Numbered from the stretch's first letter, positions 35,045 to 42,642 are shown. The stretch is 64,000 nucleotides of DNA from Candidatus Doudnabacteria bacterium RIFCSPHIGHO2_02_FULL_42_25 (GCA_001777665.1 MFEQ01000006.1:200956-264955), one strand, 5' to 3'. The notes: generated by a model not told the origin, from the letters alone. Program-made: numbers and translations.

Positions 35045-35809
35045 ATGACCAACAGCAATTTAAAACTTAAAGCAATAAATTTGAGGCAGGAAGGTTGGTC
35101 CTATAATATGATTTCTGAAAAAATAGGAGTAGCTAAAAGTACCCTTAGTAATTGGCTAGCGGAAATACCCTATAACCCCAGCGCAGAAGCAATCAAAAGA
35201 ATTAAACAAGGACCTGCCAAATCTGCTGTTTTGAGACACAATATAAAGCTCCAAAACATAAAAGATATAAAAGCTCAGGCAGCTGCAGAATTAAAAAAAA
35301 TTACTAAACGCGATCTTTGGATGATGGGGATTGGGTTATATATCGGTGAAGGATCTAAGGTTCATGAATATACAAGAATCGTGAATTCTGATCCGAACAT
35401 TGTTAAGCTTGCAATTAGATGGTTCCGGGAAATTTGTAAAGTACCATTAAAAAATTTTTTACTAACTGTCCATATTTATCCCAATATTTCCGTATTGGAA
35501 GCAGTTGACTACTGGTCAACAACAACAGGTGTTCCTAAACACCAATTCGGGCAAACGCAAATCGACAAAAGGTTAAATAAAACAGCAAAAAAACAGAATC
35601 TGTTGCCTTTTGGCACAATTCATATTAGTATTAGAAGCTGTGGAGACCCTAATTTCGGTGTTGCTCTCCACAGAAAGATTATGGGCTGGATTGAAGCAGC
35701 TTATCAAGTGCGCGGGCATCGTATAGTGGCAATACCTCAGGTTTCCAACCTGATGCCGGGAGTTCGATTCTCCCTGCCCGCTCCAGAAAAGCAAAGAAGA
35801 TTATTTTAA
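35045..35809 (+). CDS. HTH plus LAGLIDADG-like protein reading through tRNA-Gly
   Basis: A 254-aa frame. Residues about 5-40 form an HTH (LRQEGWSYNMISEKIGVAKS). Residues about 95-220 resemble a homing-endonuclease/LAGLIDADG-like fold: MGIGLYIGEGSKV, then VNSDPNIVKLAIRWFREI and IHISIRSCGDPNFGVALHRKIMG in pieces. The last roughly 30 residues (GHRIVAIPQVSNLMPGVRFSLPAP) are translated from the complete tRNA-Gly gene; the stop is 24 nt beyond the tRNA. The functional protein may end near the tRNA boundary after RNA processing. The family is common in candidate-phyla genomes; activity is unknown. Confidence 0.7.
   Translation: MTNSNLKLKAINLRQEGWSYNMISEKIGVAKSTLSNWLAEIPYNPSAEAIKRIKQGPAKSAVLRHNIKLQNIKDIKAQAAAELKKITKRDLWMMGIGLYIGEGSKVHEYTRIVNSDPNIVKLAIRWFREICKVPLKNFLLTVHIYPNISVLEAVDYWSTTTGVPKHQFGQTQIDKRLNKTAKKQNLLPFGTIHISIRSCGDPNFGVALHRKIMGWIEAAYQVRGHRIVAIPQVSNLMPGVRFSLPAPEKQRRLF
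35712..35785 (+). tRNA. tRNA-Gly (anticodon TCC)
   Basis: The acceptor stem is GCGGGCA/TGCCCGC, and the anticodon stem TCAGG/CCTGA has loop TTTCCAA, giving TCC. The T-arm contains TTCGATT. The discriminator is T and CCA is encoded. It is wholly contained in the frame of the HTH/LAGLIDADG-like gene on the same strand. Confidence 0.93.
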
Positions 35810-35827
35810 AGCCCCTGAGGGCTTTTT
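35808..35827. terminator. Bidirectional terminator
   Basis: The hairpin AAAGCCC-CTGA-GGGCTTTTT ends the tRNA-Gly transcript (+) and serves the converging SpoIIM gene (-), whose stop overlaps its edge. Confidence 0.7.
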
Positions 35828-36416
35828 AGTTACCCACAAGTTTTCCAGAGGCAAAAACTTCGATCAAAGCGGCGATGAAAAGTACTAATGCTATCGCCGG
35901 AAGACAAACGATCGCGCGAATTAAATTATTTTTCAGGACCTCTCCCCTATGGCCTTTTGATTCTTGCCGTAACCATTCGGTTCCGAACCGAAGACCGAGG
36001 GCGGCGGCAATCAAAACCGCTGGCAACTCAAAAATTCCATGCGGAACTAACCCAGTGACGATAATCAGCACTCCGGAAAGAACATTTGTCAGGGAAAACA
36101 TGGAAACAATCACAAAGCCAATCAAAAAACCATTCACAACCACTACCACGAATGGCCCCAAGCCCAAAATCAACCCCCCAAACAAAGCGATTAAAGACGC
36201 GATAATGTTTTGGGAAAATATTTGGAGAGCAAAAGCAAAATTCAAATCTGGATTCTCACCAAACCTATCAGCGAACTCCTTTAGTATCACCTGCAATAAG
36301 TCGGGTTTGATAAAAAAAGTGATACCACCAAAAATCGCCGCTAATAAAAACCAGTTAGTAACTAGTTTCAACCAGTGGCGATTTTCGGAAAACAAATTGC
36401 GATAAAATTGTATCAT
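35826..36416 (-). CDS. SpoIIM/DUF95-family membrane protein
   Basis: A 196-aa integral membrane protein with about five helices. The motif LVPHGIFELPAVLIAAALG (about residues 122-140) and the preceding IFSQNIIASLIALFGGLILG are diagnostic of the SpoIIM (stage II sporulation protein M) superfamily, widespread in non-sporulating bacteria with unclear function. A conserved Arg-Glu rich C-terminal loop follows. It is preceded within 10 bp of its ATG by a family F MITE. Confidence 0.85.
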   Translation of the reverse strand: MIQFYRNLFSENRHWLKLVTNWFLLAAIFGGITFFIKPDLLQVILKEFADRFGENPDLNFAFALQIFSQNIIASLIALFGGLILGLGPFVVVVVNGFLIGFVIVSMFSLTNVLSGVLIIVTGLVPHGIFELPAVLIAAALGLRFGTEWLRQESKGHRGEVLKNNLIRAIVCLPAIALVLFIAALIEVFASGKLVGN

Positions 36417-36425
36417 TTATATTGC

Positions 36426-36550
36426 TAGCGAGGATTAAATTTTTGGACGCTTTGCGTATTTCTTCAGAAATCGCAACGCGAGTAAAAATCTACTTTCAAG
36501 TACATAACAAACTGCAGATTTTTAAGTTCACAAAAATTTCAATCCGAGCG
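36426..36550. mobile_element. MITE family F, copy 1
   Basis: About 125 bp, closely matching 44691-44815, including the internal block GACGCTTTGCGTATTTC and the ACTTTCAAGTACATAACAAA segment. The ends are imperfect inverted repeats (AGGATTAAATTT and AAATTTCAATCC). It lies between the SpoIIM start and tRNA-Pro. Confidence 0.75.
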
Positions 36551-36555
36551 TTTCC

Positions 36556-36629
36556 TGGTCGGGGTGCTGGGAATTGAACCCAGTCTATCTGCTCCCAAAG
36601 CAGACGTACTACCGGTATACTACACCCCG
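36556..36629 (-). tRNA. tRNA-Pro (anticodon TGG)
   Basis: On the minus strand the acceptor stem is CGGGGTG/CACCCCG, and the anticodon stem TCTGC/GCAGA has loop TTTGGGA, giving TGG. The T-arm contains TTCAATT. The discriminator is A and CCA is encoded. Family F MITE starts 5 bp from the CCA end. Confidence 0.93.
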
Positions 36630-36708
36630 TCGTATAAATTCACTTTGGCATTATATTCGAATTTCACTTAGAACTCAAGTATCCAGTTCTGTCCATACTA
36701 AAAAATTA

Positions 36709-36743
36709 GTAAAAAATGTGTAATTACACATTTTTTACGACTA
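36709..36743. repeat. Direct repeat C, left copy, inside a 30-bp perfect palindrome
   Basis: Positions 36709-36738 are a perfect palindrome with half-site GTAAAAAATGTGTAA. Positions 36719-36743 (25 bp) recur exactly at 37434-37458. The last three bases are the stop codon (TAG on the minus strand) of the PaaX/Cas2-like gene. Confidence 0.85.
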
Positions 36744-37418
36744 GATAATACTCTTATCTTTGAAGAATTGGTTGAGCTTTTCTTCATCATCAGCATCTAA
36801 TTTGGCAGCTTCGGCTACTGTCACAAAGTTTTCGATTTCATAATACACTGCGACGAACTCAATCTGATCAGTTGGTTTATAGGGATAAACCCAAACTGTC
36901 CTTTGCAGCGGATAAAAATTCATTAACTTAAGCTTTTCTCGAAATAAATCTGCCCGTCTCCGATAAGGATTTGAAGGAATATCAGCCAGTACAAACCACC
37001 AATGCTTGCGCAAACGCGAGGTTTGCGGGATAGTTAGATTTTCAAAATTTAATCGTCTTACTTTATCCTCTCCTTTTTTCGTAATCTTCATAACATAGTC
37101 CTCCCCTTCTCTCATCAATTGAATATAACCATATCTTTTCAAATAATAAAAAGACTTAACAATATCCTTTTGACGTTTTTCAAATCGCTGTTTCCTGTCA
37201 TAGCCGCTATAACCATAACGTTGGATTTTTCCTAACGCACTTAGTAGATTAGGGGCGATGACTGCTATAGCTACTGTTCCGGCGAGAATACCTGTCGCGA
37301 GCACAACCTCTGCCGCAGTTTTCAACATCGCTACTTGCTGATCGCTAAGCTTGGGTTTCTTGGAGGCAGTGCTCTTTCGTATCAACTGCGATATATTTAT
37401 ATCCTGCTTAATTCGCAT
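36741..37418 (-). CDS. PaaX/Cas2-like membrane-anchored regulator, copy 1
   Basis: A 225-aa protein. A hydrophobic segment lies at about residues 35-62 (VVLATGILAGTVAIAVIAPN). A winged helix covers about 75-125 (QKDIVKSFYYLKRYGYIQLM). A C-terminal ferredoxin-like Cas2/PaaX domain covers about 135-205 (WWFVLADIPSNPYRRRADLF, FYPLQRTVWVYPYKP). PaaX proteins are palindrome-binding repressors and the C-terminal fold resembles Cas2, but there is no CRISPR array or cas1. It is a homologue of 51977-52528. Both genes are bracketed by direct repeats that contain palindromes. Confidence 0.8.
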   Translation of the reverse strand: MRIKQDINISQLIRKSTASKKPKLSDQQVAMLKTAAEVVLATGILAGTVAIAVIAPNLLSALGKIQRYGYSGYDRKQRFEKRQKDIVKSFYYLKRYGYIQLMREGEDYVMKITKKGEDKVRRLNFENLTIPQTSRLRKHWWFVLADIPSNPYRRRADLFREKLKLMNFYPLQRTVWVYPYKPTDQIEFVAVYYEIENFVTVAEAAKLDADDEEKLNQFFKDKSII

Positions 37419-37433
37419 TATTCGTATCTTGGA

Positions 37434-37458
37434 TGTAATTACACATTTTTTACGACTA
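37434..37458. repeat. Direct repeat C, right copy
   Basis: An exact 25-bp copy of 36719-36743. It lies 15 bp upstream of the ATG of the PaaX/Cas2-like gene and 30 bp downstream of the HU stop. Confidence 0.85.
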
Positions 37459-37487
37459 AAAAGTTATTACTTGATAATTTATTTGAA

Positions 37488-37775
37488 CTACTTGTTCGTT
37501 CGGACTGCGTCTTTCAGGTTTTTGCCGGCGCGGAATTTTGGGACTCGAGTGGCAGGGATTTGGATTTTTTCTCCCGGATTTTGGGGATTGACTCCCATGC
37601 GTGATGATCGATCCATCACGACGAAAGATCCAAACCCCGAAATATTGACCTCCTGGCCATTTTTCAATGATTCTGTGATGACATCAACGAAACCATGCAG
37701 AATTTTTTCTGCTTCTTGTTTATTCGTTAAATTTAACTTTGCCGCCAGCGCATCTATTAGTTCTTGCTTGTTCAT
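37488..37775 (-). CDS. HU-family DNA-binding protein
   Basis: A 95-aa nucleoid protein from the ATG at 37775 (MNKQELIDALAAKLNLTNKQ). An upstream in-frame extension to 37856 lacks HU similarity. The HU signature is SGFGSFVVMDRSSRMGVNPQ (about residues 45-64), and the DNA-binding arm continues GEKIQIPATRVPKFRAGKNL. AAAGGAGT lies 8 nt before the ATG, and the ATG overlaps the TGA of the lamin-tail gene (ATGA), so HU is translated together with that surface-protein gene. Confidence 0.92.
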   Translation of the reverse strand: MNKQELIDALAAKLNLTNKQEAEKILHGFVDVITESLKNGQEVNISGFGSFVVMDRSSRMGVNPQNPGEKIQIPATRVPKFRAGKNLKDAVRTNK

Positions 37776-39469
37776 TTTAGCAACTCCTTTCGGTTCATTA
37801 ATCTGATTAAAATATAGCAAATTATTGCACCTAAGACAAAACCCACGGCAAACCATGGCCAGATGGGATTTTGTTTGGTAATAACCAGAGGTGTTGGATT
37901 TGATTCCTGCACTGCTGCCACTATCCCACTACTGATCTCTGGTTGAGATTCTGTAATTTCTTCTTCTATTGCTGGAATATCCAAATACTCTTCTTCAGCA
38001 GCTTCTTCTTCCACCTCCACGATCTCGACTTTTTCAGCAATTTGATTGTCCTGACCTGGTGTCGCCATGATAGACCATTCAAACTCATCATCTGTTCTGC
38101 TATATGATTGCGCTTTTGGCGCATCTTCGTATTTGACCAGATCCACTATTTCCCCGTTGGGATTGATCAGAGATACTTTCTCCTCGCCATAATTGTTGAG
38201 CGCGATTTTACTTTCAGACTTCAAGATAAAAATATATCCGTGCGGTAAAATTAAAAGTTCAGGCAATTTATATTTCCGGCTACTATCCGCTATCACCCAA
38301 TCTTTAAGAACGACTTCGGCATCGGAATCATTATGCAATTCGATAAACTCCTCTTCTCCCTTCGCAGGAGAAGGATATATTTCGCTGATTCGGATGTCTT
38401 CGCTATAAGTTTCTACAGGTTCTTCCTCGAGATTTAAACCCACGACTTGACCCTCACTAGCATCTGTATAATTAAACGAGTCAATCATGATTCGATTAGA
38501 GTCAAACAATCGGATGGTTTCTTCACCACTGTTATTCAGAGCAAATTTGCCAGTCGGAATCAAAATCTGGACTGAAACTTGTGCGGCTAAAATTTGTGCT
38601 GGCAGTTTATAATGATTTTTCCCAATCTCGGTATCTATCTCACCATCATCCAAAATCGAATTCATCAGGTCAATCGTCTGGTTGGTGGTATTGGTTAACT
38701 CGACCCACTCGTATCCAGAATCAGATCCTTTTGGGTTTGGTAATGCCTGGGTAATTTTGATAGCACCTGGAACGATAATCACAGGCGATGCTACCGGTCC
38801 TCCTCCGCTCTGAGTCGGAGTTGGCGGAGGAGGTGAAGGTAGAGGTGTCGGCTCTGGATCAGGTTCTTCCACTGGCGGTGGTAGAGGTTGGGGTGGCGGA
38901 GTCGTACTCGGAACAGTTAGAGTATTGCGAGGATTAGGGGTACTAATTATAAAATCCGCAGCATTGTTATCAGTGTCTTCGTTGCGAATCAGAACTTCGC
39001 CCATAGCTGGATTGATCGGAAATACGGAACCTTCAACGAATGCATTCGAAGCCGATCCCCAACCCACACTATCAACAATTGTCCCGGTATCGTTGCTTCC
39101 CAGACGAAGCGCTATGCCATTATTATCCGCAATCGAGGCCGAAGTTGTCGCATCAGGAACTATTCCAATATCTACAAAATCTGCATTCGCCCAAAGATAG
39201 TAGCCACCCGCGGGCACAATCGCAGATTCAGTCCAGGATTTGATAGATGTGTCCGAAGTTCCCGTCTCTGTGCGTTTGACCAGCCTCATACCCATCAAAT
39301 CAATATCGCTCCCGGTGGGATTATGAATTTCGATAAAATCGTTAGTTGTTTTCCCCGCCCCACCTGTTGTTTGGACCTGACTGATCACCAAATGGTCGAC
39401 AGTGACAGCAGAAGCAGTTCTCGGAAACAAAAAAGTAAAAGCCCCGATCAATAAAATTATTTTTTTCAT
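37772..39469 (-). CDS. Cell-surface protein with three lamin-tail domains
   Basis: A 565-aa surface protein. Signal peptide at 1-21. Lamin-tail domains lie at about 22-165 (LVISQVQTTGG, FIEIHNPTGSDIDL), 230-345 (IKITQALPNPKG, EWVELTNTTNQTIDL) and 355-475 (IRISEIYPSPAKGEEEFIEL). A Pro-rich spacer separates the first two. An acidic stalk (about 480-515) precedes a C-terminal membrane helix (about 538-558) and basic tail. Lamin-tail domains in bacteria occur on secreted nucleases and adhesins; no nuclease motif is seen. Its promoter shares the CTAGCATT element with the RHS gene. It overlaps HU by 4 nt. Confidence 0.82.
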   Translation of the reverse strand: MKKIILLIGAFTFLFPRTASAVTVDHLVISQVQTTGGAGKTTNDFIEIHNPTGSDIDLMGMRLVKRTETGTSDTSIKSWTESAIVPAGGYYLWANADFVDIGIVPDATTSASIADNNGIALRLGSNDTGTIVDSVGWGSASNAFVEGSVFPINPAMGEVLIRNEDTDNNAADFIISTPNPRNTLTVPSTTPPPQPLPPPVEEPDPEPTPLPSPPPPTPTQSGGGPVASPVIIVPGAIKITQALPNPKGSDSGYEWVELTNTTNQTIDLMNSILDDGEIDTEIGKNHYKLPAQILAAQVSVQILIPTGKFALNNSGEETIRLFDSNRIMIDSFNYTDASEGQVVGLNLEEEPVETYSEDIRISEIYPSPAKGEEEFIELHNDSDAEVVLKDWVIADSSRKYKLPELLILPHGYIFILKSESKIALNNYGEEKVSLINPNGEIVDLVKYEDAPKAQSYSRTDDEFEWSIMATPGQDNQIAEKVEIVEVEEEAAEEEYLDIPAIEEEITESQPEISSGIVAAVQESNPTPLVITKQNPIWPWFAVGFVLGAIICYILIRLMNRKELLK

Positions 39470-39473
39470 GCCC

Positions 39474-39503
39474 TAACGCTAGCATTGGACAACTTGTTGT
39501 CAA
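39474..39503 (-). promoter_or_regulatory. Lamin-tail promoter sharing the RHS operator motif
   Basis: On the minus strand TTGACA (39503-39498) is followed 16 bp later by TAGCGT. TAACGCTAGCATTG and TGTTGTCAA match 29311-29340 at the same spacing, with an unrelated 7-bp middle. The -10 is so close to the ATG (39469) that the transcript is probably leaderless. Confidence 0.6.
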
Positions 39504-39520
39504 CATTAAACGCATAAAGA

Positions 39521-39553
39521 CAAATTAAAAACAGCCGAAAATTTAAGGCTGTT
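39521..39553 (-). terminator. Terminator after nusB
   Basis: The stem AACAGCC / GGCTGTT is followed on the minus strand by TTTTTAATTTG. Confidence 0.7.
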
Positions 39554-39572
39554 ATATCTAGCTGACAAAATT

Positions 39573-40064
39573 TTACTCTTTAGCCGCTGCTGGCTCTGTG
39601 GATTCTTTTTTTTCTTTTTCTTTCGCTTCACCGGCCAATTTTTCTTCTTCTGGAAGTTGTTTGTATAGGGTTCCTAAGACCCCGTTTACGAATTTACCAC
39701 TACTCTCTCCCCCGAATGCCTTGCCTAACTCTACAGCCTCGTTGATTGCGACTTTGGGCGGCACTTCTTTGGCAAAAATTAGTTCATAAATTCCGAGACG
39801 CAAAATATTTCGGTCTATGATCGTAATTTGATCCAGTGGCCACTCTGGCGCGTTTTTGACTATGATGTCATCAATCTCGGTAATATTTTTCTCAACACCT
39901 TTGATCAGTTCAAAAATAAAAGCAGGATCATCTAATCCTGGCGCGAACTGCTGAACATTTCTTTCCGTAATAGTCAGTAGATTTCCGCGTTTGTCCGCGT
40001 CCTGGAAATCCCACTCGTAGAGGGACTGCATTGCGATGGTTCTGGAGAGATGCCTATTGGCCAT
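39573..40064 (-). CDS. nusB: Transcription antitermination factor NusB
   Basis: A 163-aa protein from the ATG at 40064 ([20 protein letters not shown]). An upstream extension to 40097 lacks homology. The NusB all-helical fold is seen as [34 protein letters not shown] and [27 protein letters not shown] near residues 110-135. NusB with NusE binds boxA RNA in rRNA antitermination. It has an unusual charged C-terminal tail ([21 protein letters not shown]). It follows rpmF. Confidence 0.92.
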   Translation of the reverse strand: MANRHLSRTIAMQSLYEWDFQDADKRGNLLTITERNVQQFAPGLDDPAFIFELIKGVEKNITEIDDIIVKNAPEWPLDQITIIDRNILRLGIYELIFAKEVPPKVAINEAVELGKAFGGESSGKFVNGVLGTLYKQLPEEEKLAGEAKEKEKKESTEPAAAKE

Positions 40065-40147
40065 GTAAAGAACGTTAATCGTTATTCGGCAGCGCATCGC
40101 GTATCGGTTAACGTCTGACGATACGCGCGGCGCCGACGTAAACCGCT

Positions 40148-40345
40148 TTACGCTTTCGCTTTAGTCTTAGCTTTTATCTTAAGAACCTGGCGGCCTTTGT
40201 AGAATCCACAGTTGCTGCAGGCTTCGTGCGGAAGTGCTGGAAAACTGCAATTCTTACATACTGAAAGATTGCTTTGGGAGAGGAAATCGTGAGCCCGTCT
40301 TTGATTTCGTCCTGATCTAGTTTTATGCTTTTTAGGTACTGCCAC
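40148..40345 (-). CDS. rpmF: 50S ribosomal protein L32
   Basis: A 65-aa protein beginning [20 protein letters not shown], the invariant L32 N-terminus, with four zinc-ligand cysteines (CKNC near 31-34 and CSNCG near 44-48). The C-terminus is Lys/Ala-rich. It lies upstream of nusB, with a short gap containing a GC-rich inverted sequence (GATACGCG...CGCGTATC). Confidence 0.95.
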   Translation of the reverse strand: MAVPKKHKTRSGRNQRRAHDFLSQSNLSVCKNCSFPALPHEACSNCGFYKGRQVLKIKAKTKAKA

Positions 40346-40400
40346 GGCTTAGTATTCCTTAAATAATTAGTGCTACAAAACTTTAACATAAATTTTATAA

Positions 40401-40442
40401 AAAAACAAGAGGGTGGATGCGACTGCGTCGCACCCACCCGGC
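40401..40442 (-). terminator. Terminator of the GC-rich gene island
   Basis: A 12-bp stem (GGGTGGGTGCGA / TCGCATCCACCC on the minus strand) followed by TCTTGTTTTTTT. Confidence 0.8.
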
Positions 40443-40456
40443 AGATTTGTCTGTGA

Positions 40457-40723
40457 CTAGGTGTTCCCCAGCCCAAGACGATTCCCCCAAGATGTCACCG
40501 CTTTCCATGCGATGTACTCCCCGGCGATGATGATCAGAAACCCCAGCGCGTACCACTCCGAGGACCCACGCCAGTCACTCCCATAAGCGTAGGCGACTGT
40601 GCCGGAAGTGACCAGAGACTGTACCATCCAGGTACCGATCGCCCACCATCCGTTGCCGTTGGCATGAAGCCTCACGACAACGAGAACCATGCCGAGCACC
40701 ATGACCGCACCGAGCCAAACCAT
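40457..40723 (-). CDS. Orphan three-helix membrane protein (island gene)
   Basis: An 88-aa protein. The start at 40723 is chosen for the strong AAGGGAGGAGT site before ATGGTTTGG; a longer frame to 40804 is less likely. There are about three hydrophobic helices (MVWLGAVMVLGMVLVVVRL; WMVQSLVTSGTVAYAY; WYALGFLIIIAGEYIAWK). No family recognised. It is the last gene of the GC-rich island, and its codon use differs from the neighbouring rpmF and nusB. Confidence 0.6.
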   Translation of the reverse strand: MVWLGAVMVLGMVLVVVRLHANGNGWWAIGTWMVQSLVTSGTVAYAYGSDWRGSSEWYALGFLIIIAGEYIAWKAVTSWGNRLGLGNT

Positions 40724-40995
40724 GACTCCTCCCTTCTTCACCTCATACCAGTTTCCGCAATTCCTTCCACAGTATCTGTTGGCGAACAGGAGATCCATTA
40801 TCACAGTAAAGCAATAATAGATTCGCCAACAGATAACGAGAAACGAATTTTCGGAACAAGGGCGAGAGTGGTTGTCGTAGACGGGCGTCTACTCACAAAC
40901 CACTCATGCTTCTCTTGTCTGCATCAACCCTCCTAAGAGTTGTTGCTAGCGGGCCTGGGAGCTCGCCGAGGTGGGAACGTGAGTGAGGTGAGACT
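40724..40995. other. Intergenic segment with hairpin GTAGACG/CGTCTAC
   Basis: No convincing gene. It holds a nested hairpin near 40868-40905 (GTGGTT...GTAGACG-GG-CGTCTAC...AAACCAC) that may be a terminator or regulatory structure for the small genes on either side. Confidence 0.4.
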
Positions 40996-41190
40996 TTATT
41001 TAACGATCCGTTCGATGATCTGCTCTCCATAGAGAGCTACCGCGATTGCAGCCGCGACGCCGAGGGTCAGAACGACCCACTGGATGATCTCTGAGACCGG
41101 GATACCGCGGATCTTACTCCTCGAGATCGGGATATGTCCGTCTTTCCCGGTGAAGACCATGGGCTGGCCGTACCATCTCACACGGAACAT
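40996..41190 (-). CDS. Orphan 64-aa single-pass membrane protein (island gene)
   Basis: A 64-aa protein with a basic polar N-terminus and one transmembrane helix (about residues 35-54, IIQWVVLTLGVAAAIAVALY). A GAAAGGAT site precedes the ATG. It starts 2 nt after the stop of the preceding small gene, so the two form a mini-operon. No family recognised. Confidence 0.55.
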   Translation of the reverse strand: MFRVRWYGQPMVFTGKDGHIPISRSKIRGIPVSEIIQWVVLTLGVAAAIAVALYGEQIIERIVK

Positions 41191-41192
41191 AA

Positions 41193-41375
41193 CTATCCTT
41201 TCGCTGCCGAGTTACGCCTGAGATATCTTACAGGATTTCCCCTGTAGATATCAACCCTGGTACCCTGCTGCCTTTTCCACGCATCGTATTGACGCGTGTG
41301 TCTGTGGCCGACCATGAACACCAGGAAAGCCACGGCGTTTACGATGACGAGCACAATCACGCCCCAAACGATCAT
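41193..41375 (-). CDS. Orphan 60-aa membrane protein (island gene)
   Basis: A 60-aa protein with an N-terminal hydrophobic helix (IVWGVIVLVIVNAVAFLVFM) and an Arg-rich cytoplasmic tail (YLRRNSAAKG at the end). An AGAGGCGG site precedes the ATG. A possible promoter (TTGACA, 16 bp, TAGAAT on the minus strand) sits within the hairpin at 41403-41462. No family recognised. Confidence 0.55.
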   Translation of the reverse strand: MIVWGVIVLVIVNAVAFLVFMVGHRHTRQYDAWKRQQGTRVDIYRGNPVRYLRRNSAAKG

Positions 41376-41402
41376 ATACCGCCTCTTTTCAAAAAACTTG
41401 CA

Positions 41403-41462
41403 CCCCGCTACTAAATTCTAACTGTTAACTTACAACTGTCAACTTAAAACTCAGAAGCGGGG
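41403..41462 (-). terminator. Long-stem hairpin/terminator between island genes
   Basis: Arms CCCCGCTTCTGAG and ACTAGCGGGG-like (with TAGTAGCGGGG on the far side) enclose an AT-rich 35-nt region. On the minus strand it is followed by TGCAAGTTTTTTG. The enclosed region has promoter-like TTGACA and TAGAAT boxes. Confidence 0.5.
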
Positions 41463-41499
41463 AGGAGAGGCAAGCGTTAGCATCACCTCTCCGTTATCA

Positions 41500-41760
41500 C
41501 TACCTCTGCGCTGAGACCGAAAAATCTTCGTCGTAGGTCCCGGCAACAGCATTACGACAGAGGAAGCACTCCGACTCTGCCTCGTCATGAACACAGGCCA
41601 GCTCGTACTTCACCGTGTCGTTGATGGCGCCAAGCATAGGCGCATCTTCGAAACGGAAATATAGACCGTCGAGTATGACATCACCGACGACGCCGACTCG
41701 GCTGCCTAGTTCCTGGCGGAACTCTGTTTTCGCGATGACCCGATCCTTCGGATTCATCAC
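41500..41760 (-). CDS. Orphan 86-aa protein (island gene)
   Basis: An 86-aa soluble acidic protein with a C-terminal cysteine cluster (CVHDEAESECFLC, about residues 57-69) that could bind metal. The AAGGAG site is well placed before the ATG. Its start overlaps the stop of the upstream 89-aa gene by 4 nt (coupled). No family recognised. Confidence 0.6.
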   Translation of the reverse strand: MMNPKDRVIAKTEFRQELGSRVGVVGDVILDGLYFRFEDAPMLGAINDTVKYELACVHDEAESECFLCRNAVAGTYDEDFSVSAQR

Positions 41761-42026
41761 TCGCTCCTTGTGCTAAGGAGCAGTCCTGTGTCCTCGCCCT
41801 GATAGTGCTTCTTCACGCTCTTCCATACGGCACGCGTGTAGCGCTCGACGAGGAGCCGCAGAACAGGCCCGGATAGAAGATCCTTGTGGAGCGAGACGAA
41901 TATTTCCTGGTCGGTCGGTTTGAAGTATGTCACCAGGTACATGTCGATGCGCTTTTCAAGATTATCGGCGATGCGCCGAGCCTCTTCGTTTCGAAAAAAC
42001 GCAGCTTCCGCGGGTCCAATTGCCAT
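41757..42026 (-). CDS. Orphan 89-aa protein (island gene)
   Basis: An 89-aa helical soluble protein. The start at 42026 is chosen because GTAGGAGGAGTGAA precedes ATG; the frame could extend to 42092. The sequence begins MAIGPAEAAFFRNEEARRIA. No family recognised. It overlaps the next gene by 4 nt. Confidence 0.6.
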   Translation of the reverse strand: MAIGPAEAAFFRNEEARRIADNLEKRIDMYLVTYFKPTDQEIFVSLHKDLLSGPVLRLLVERYTRAVWKSVKKHYQGEDTGLLLSTRSE

Positions 42027-42085
42027 TTCACTCCTCCTACCCTTCGGTGCCGATCGACTGATCGACTCCCTTCTGCTGAACTTTA

Positions 42086-42175
42086 TTCGCAATCCTGATG
42101 AAAATCAGGATCTCTATCTTGAGACCCTGAATCAATCCTGAATCGAGTTCAGGACAAGGTTCAGGGTTGCGATAC
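42086..42175. repeat. Inverted-repeat element (family J)
   Basis: The outer arms TCGCAATCCTGA and TTCAGGGTTGCGA enclose two further hairpins (TCCTGATGAAAATCAGGA and TCCTGAATCGAGTTCAGGA). It looks like a MITE or REP-like element between two island genes. Confidence 0.55.
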
Positions 42176-42239
42176 TGTCCAAGAGAAGAGAGATGAGAGG
42201 TCGCACGTGGGCAACCTCTCTTCTCCAACGAACGTCCTC

Positions 42240-42602
42240 CTACTTCTGCGGGTACGTCTTGCTCGAATCCCAGTGGATATCCTCGGGCTCGAGCGGGACC
42301 GACTCCTCGATTGGCGGCTCGATCAGGTATTCATCATCGAAGCCCGTGATCGATTCGCGGTTGAGAACCAGTGACGGGTTGCTGATGAATTCGCCGAGAC
42401 GCTGTGCGCCGCACGAGAAATCGCAAGCCCCGCGATCCTCTTCACCCACCGGTTCCGCCCAGACGACTTGTCCGTCCTCGCAGACAATCCTGGCCAGCGA
42501 ATCCATATGGGCGACACCATCACACCCCCGTGAACGAAGGATTTGAGAACCGTCAGGCTCGGTCCGATCGACGGTTTCCGAGTAAATCCGAAACCTTCTC
42601 AT
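42240..42602 (-). CDS. Orphan 120-aa acidic protein (island gene)
   Basis: A 120-aa soluble protein with dispersed Cys residues (GCDGVAH, IVCEDGQVVW, CDFSCGAQ). GAGGTGAG lies before the ATG. A hairpin GAGAGGT...ACCTCTC downstream (42196-42226) may be its terminator. No family recognised. Strong GC-rich codon use. Confidence 0.55.
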   Translation of the reverse strand: MRRFRIYSETVDRTEPDGSQILRSRGCDGVAHMDSLARIVCEDGQVVWAEPVGEEDRGACDFSCGAQRLGEFISNPSLVLNRESITGFDDEYLIEPPIEESVPLEPEDIHWDSSKTYPQK

Positions 42603-42642
42603 ATACTCACCTCACATGCGCCATACAGACGCAAAACGAAAC

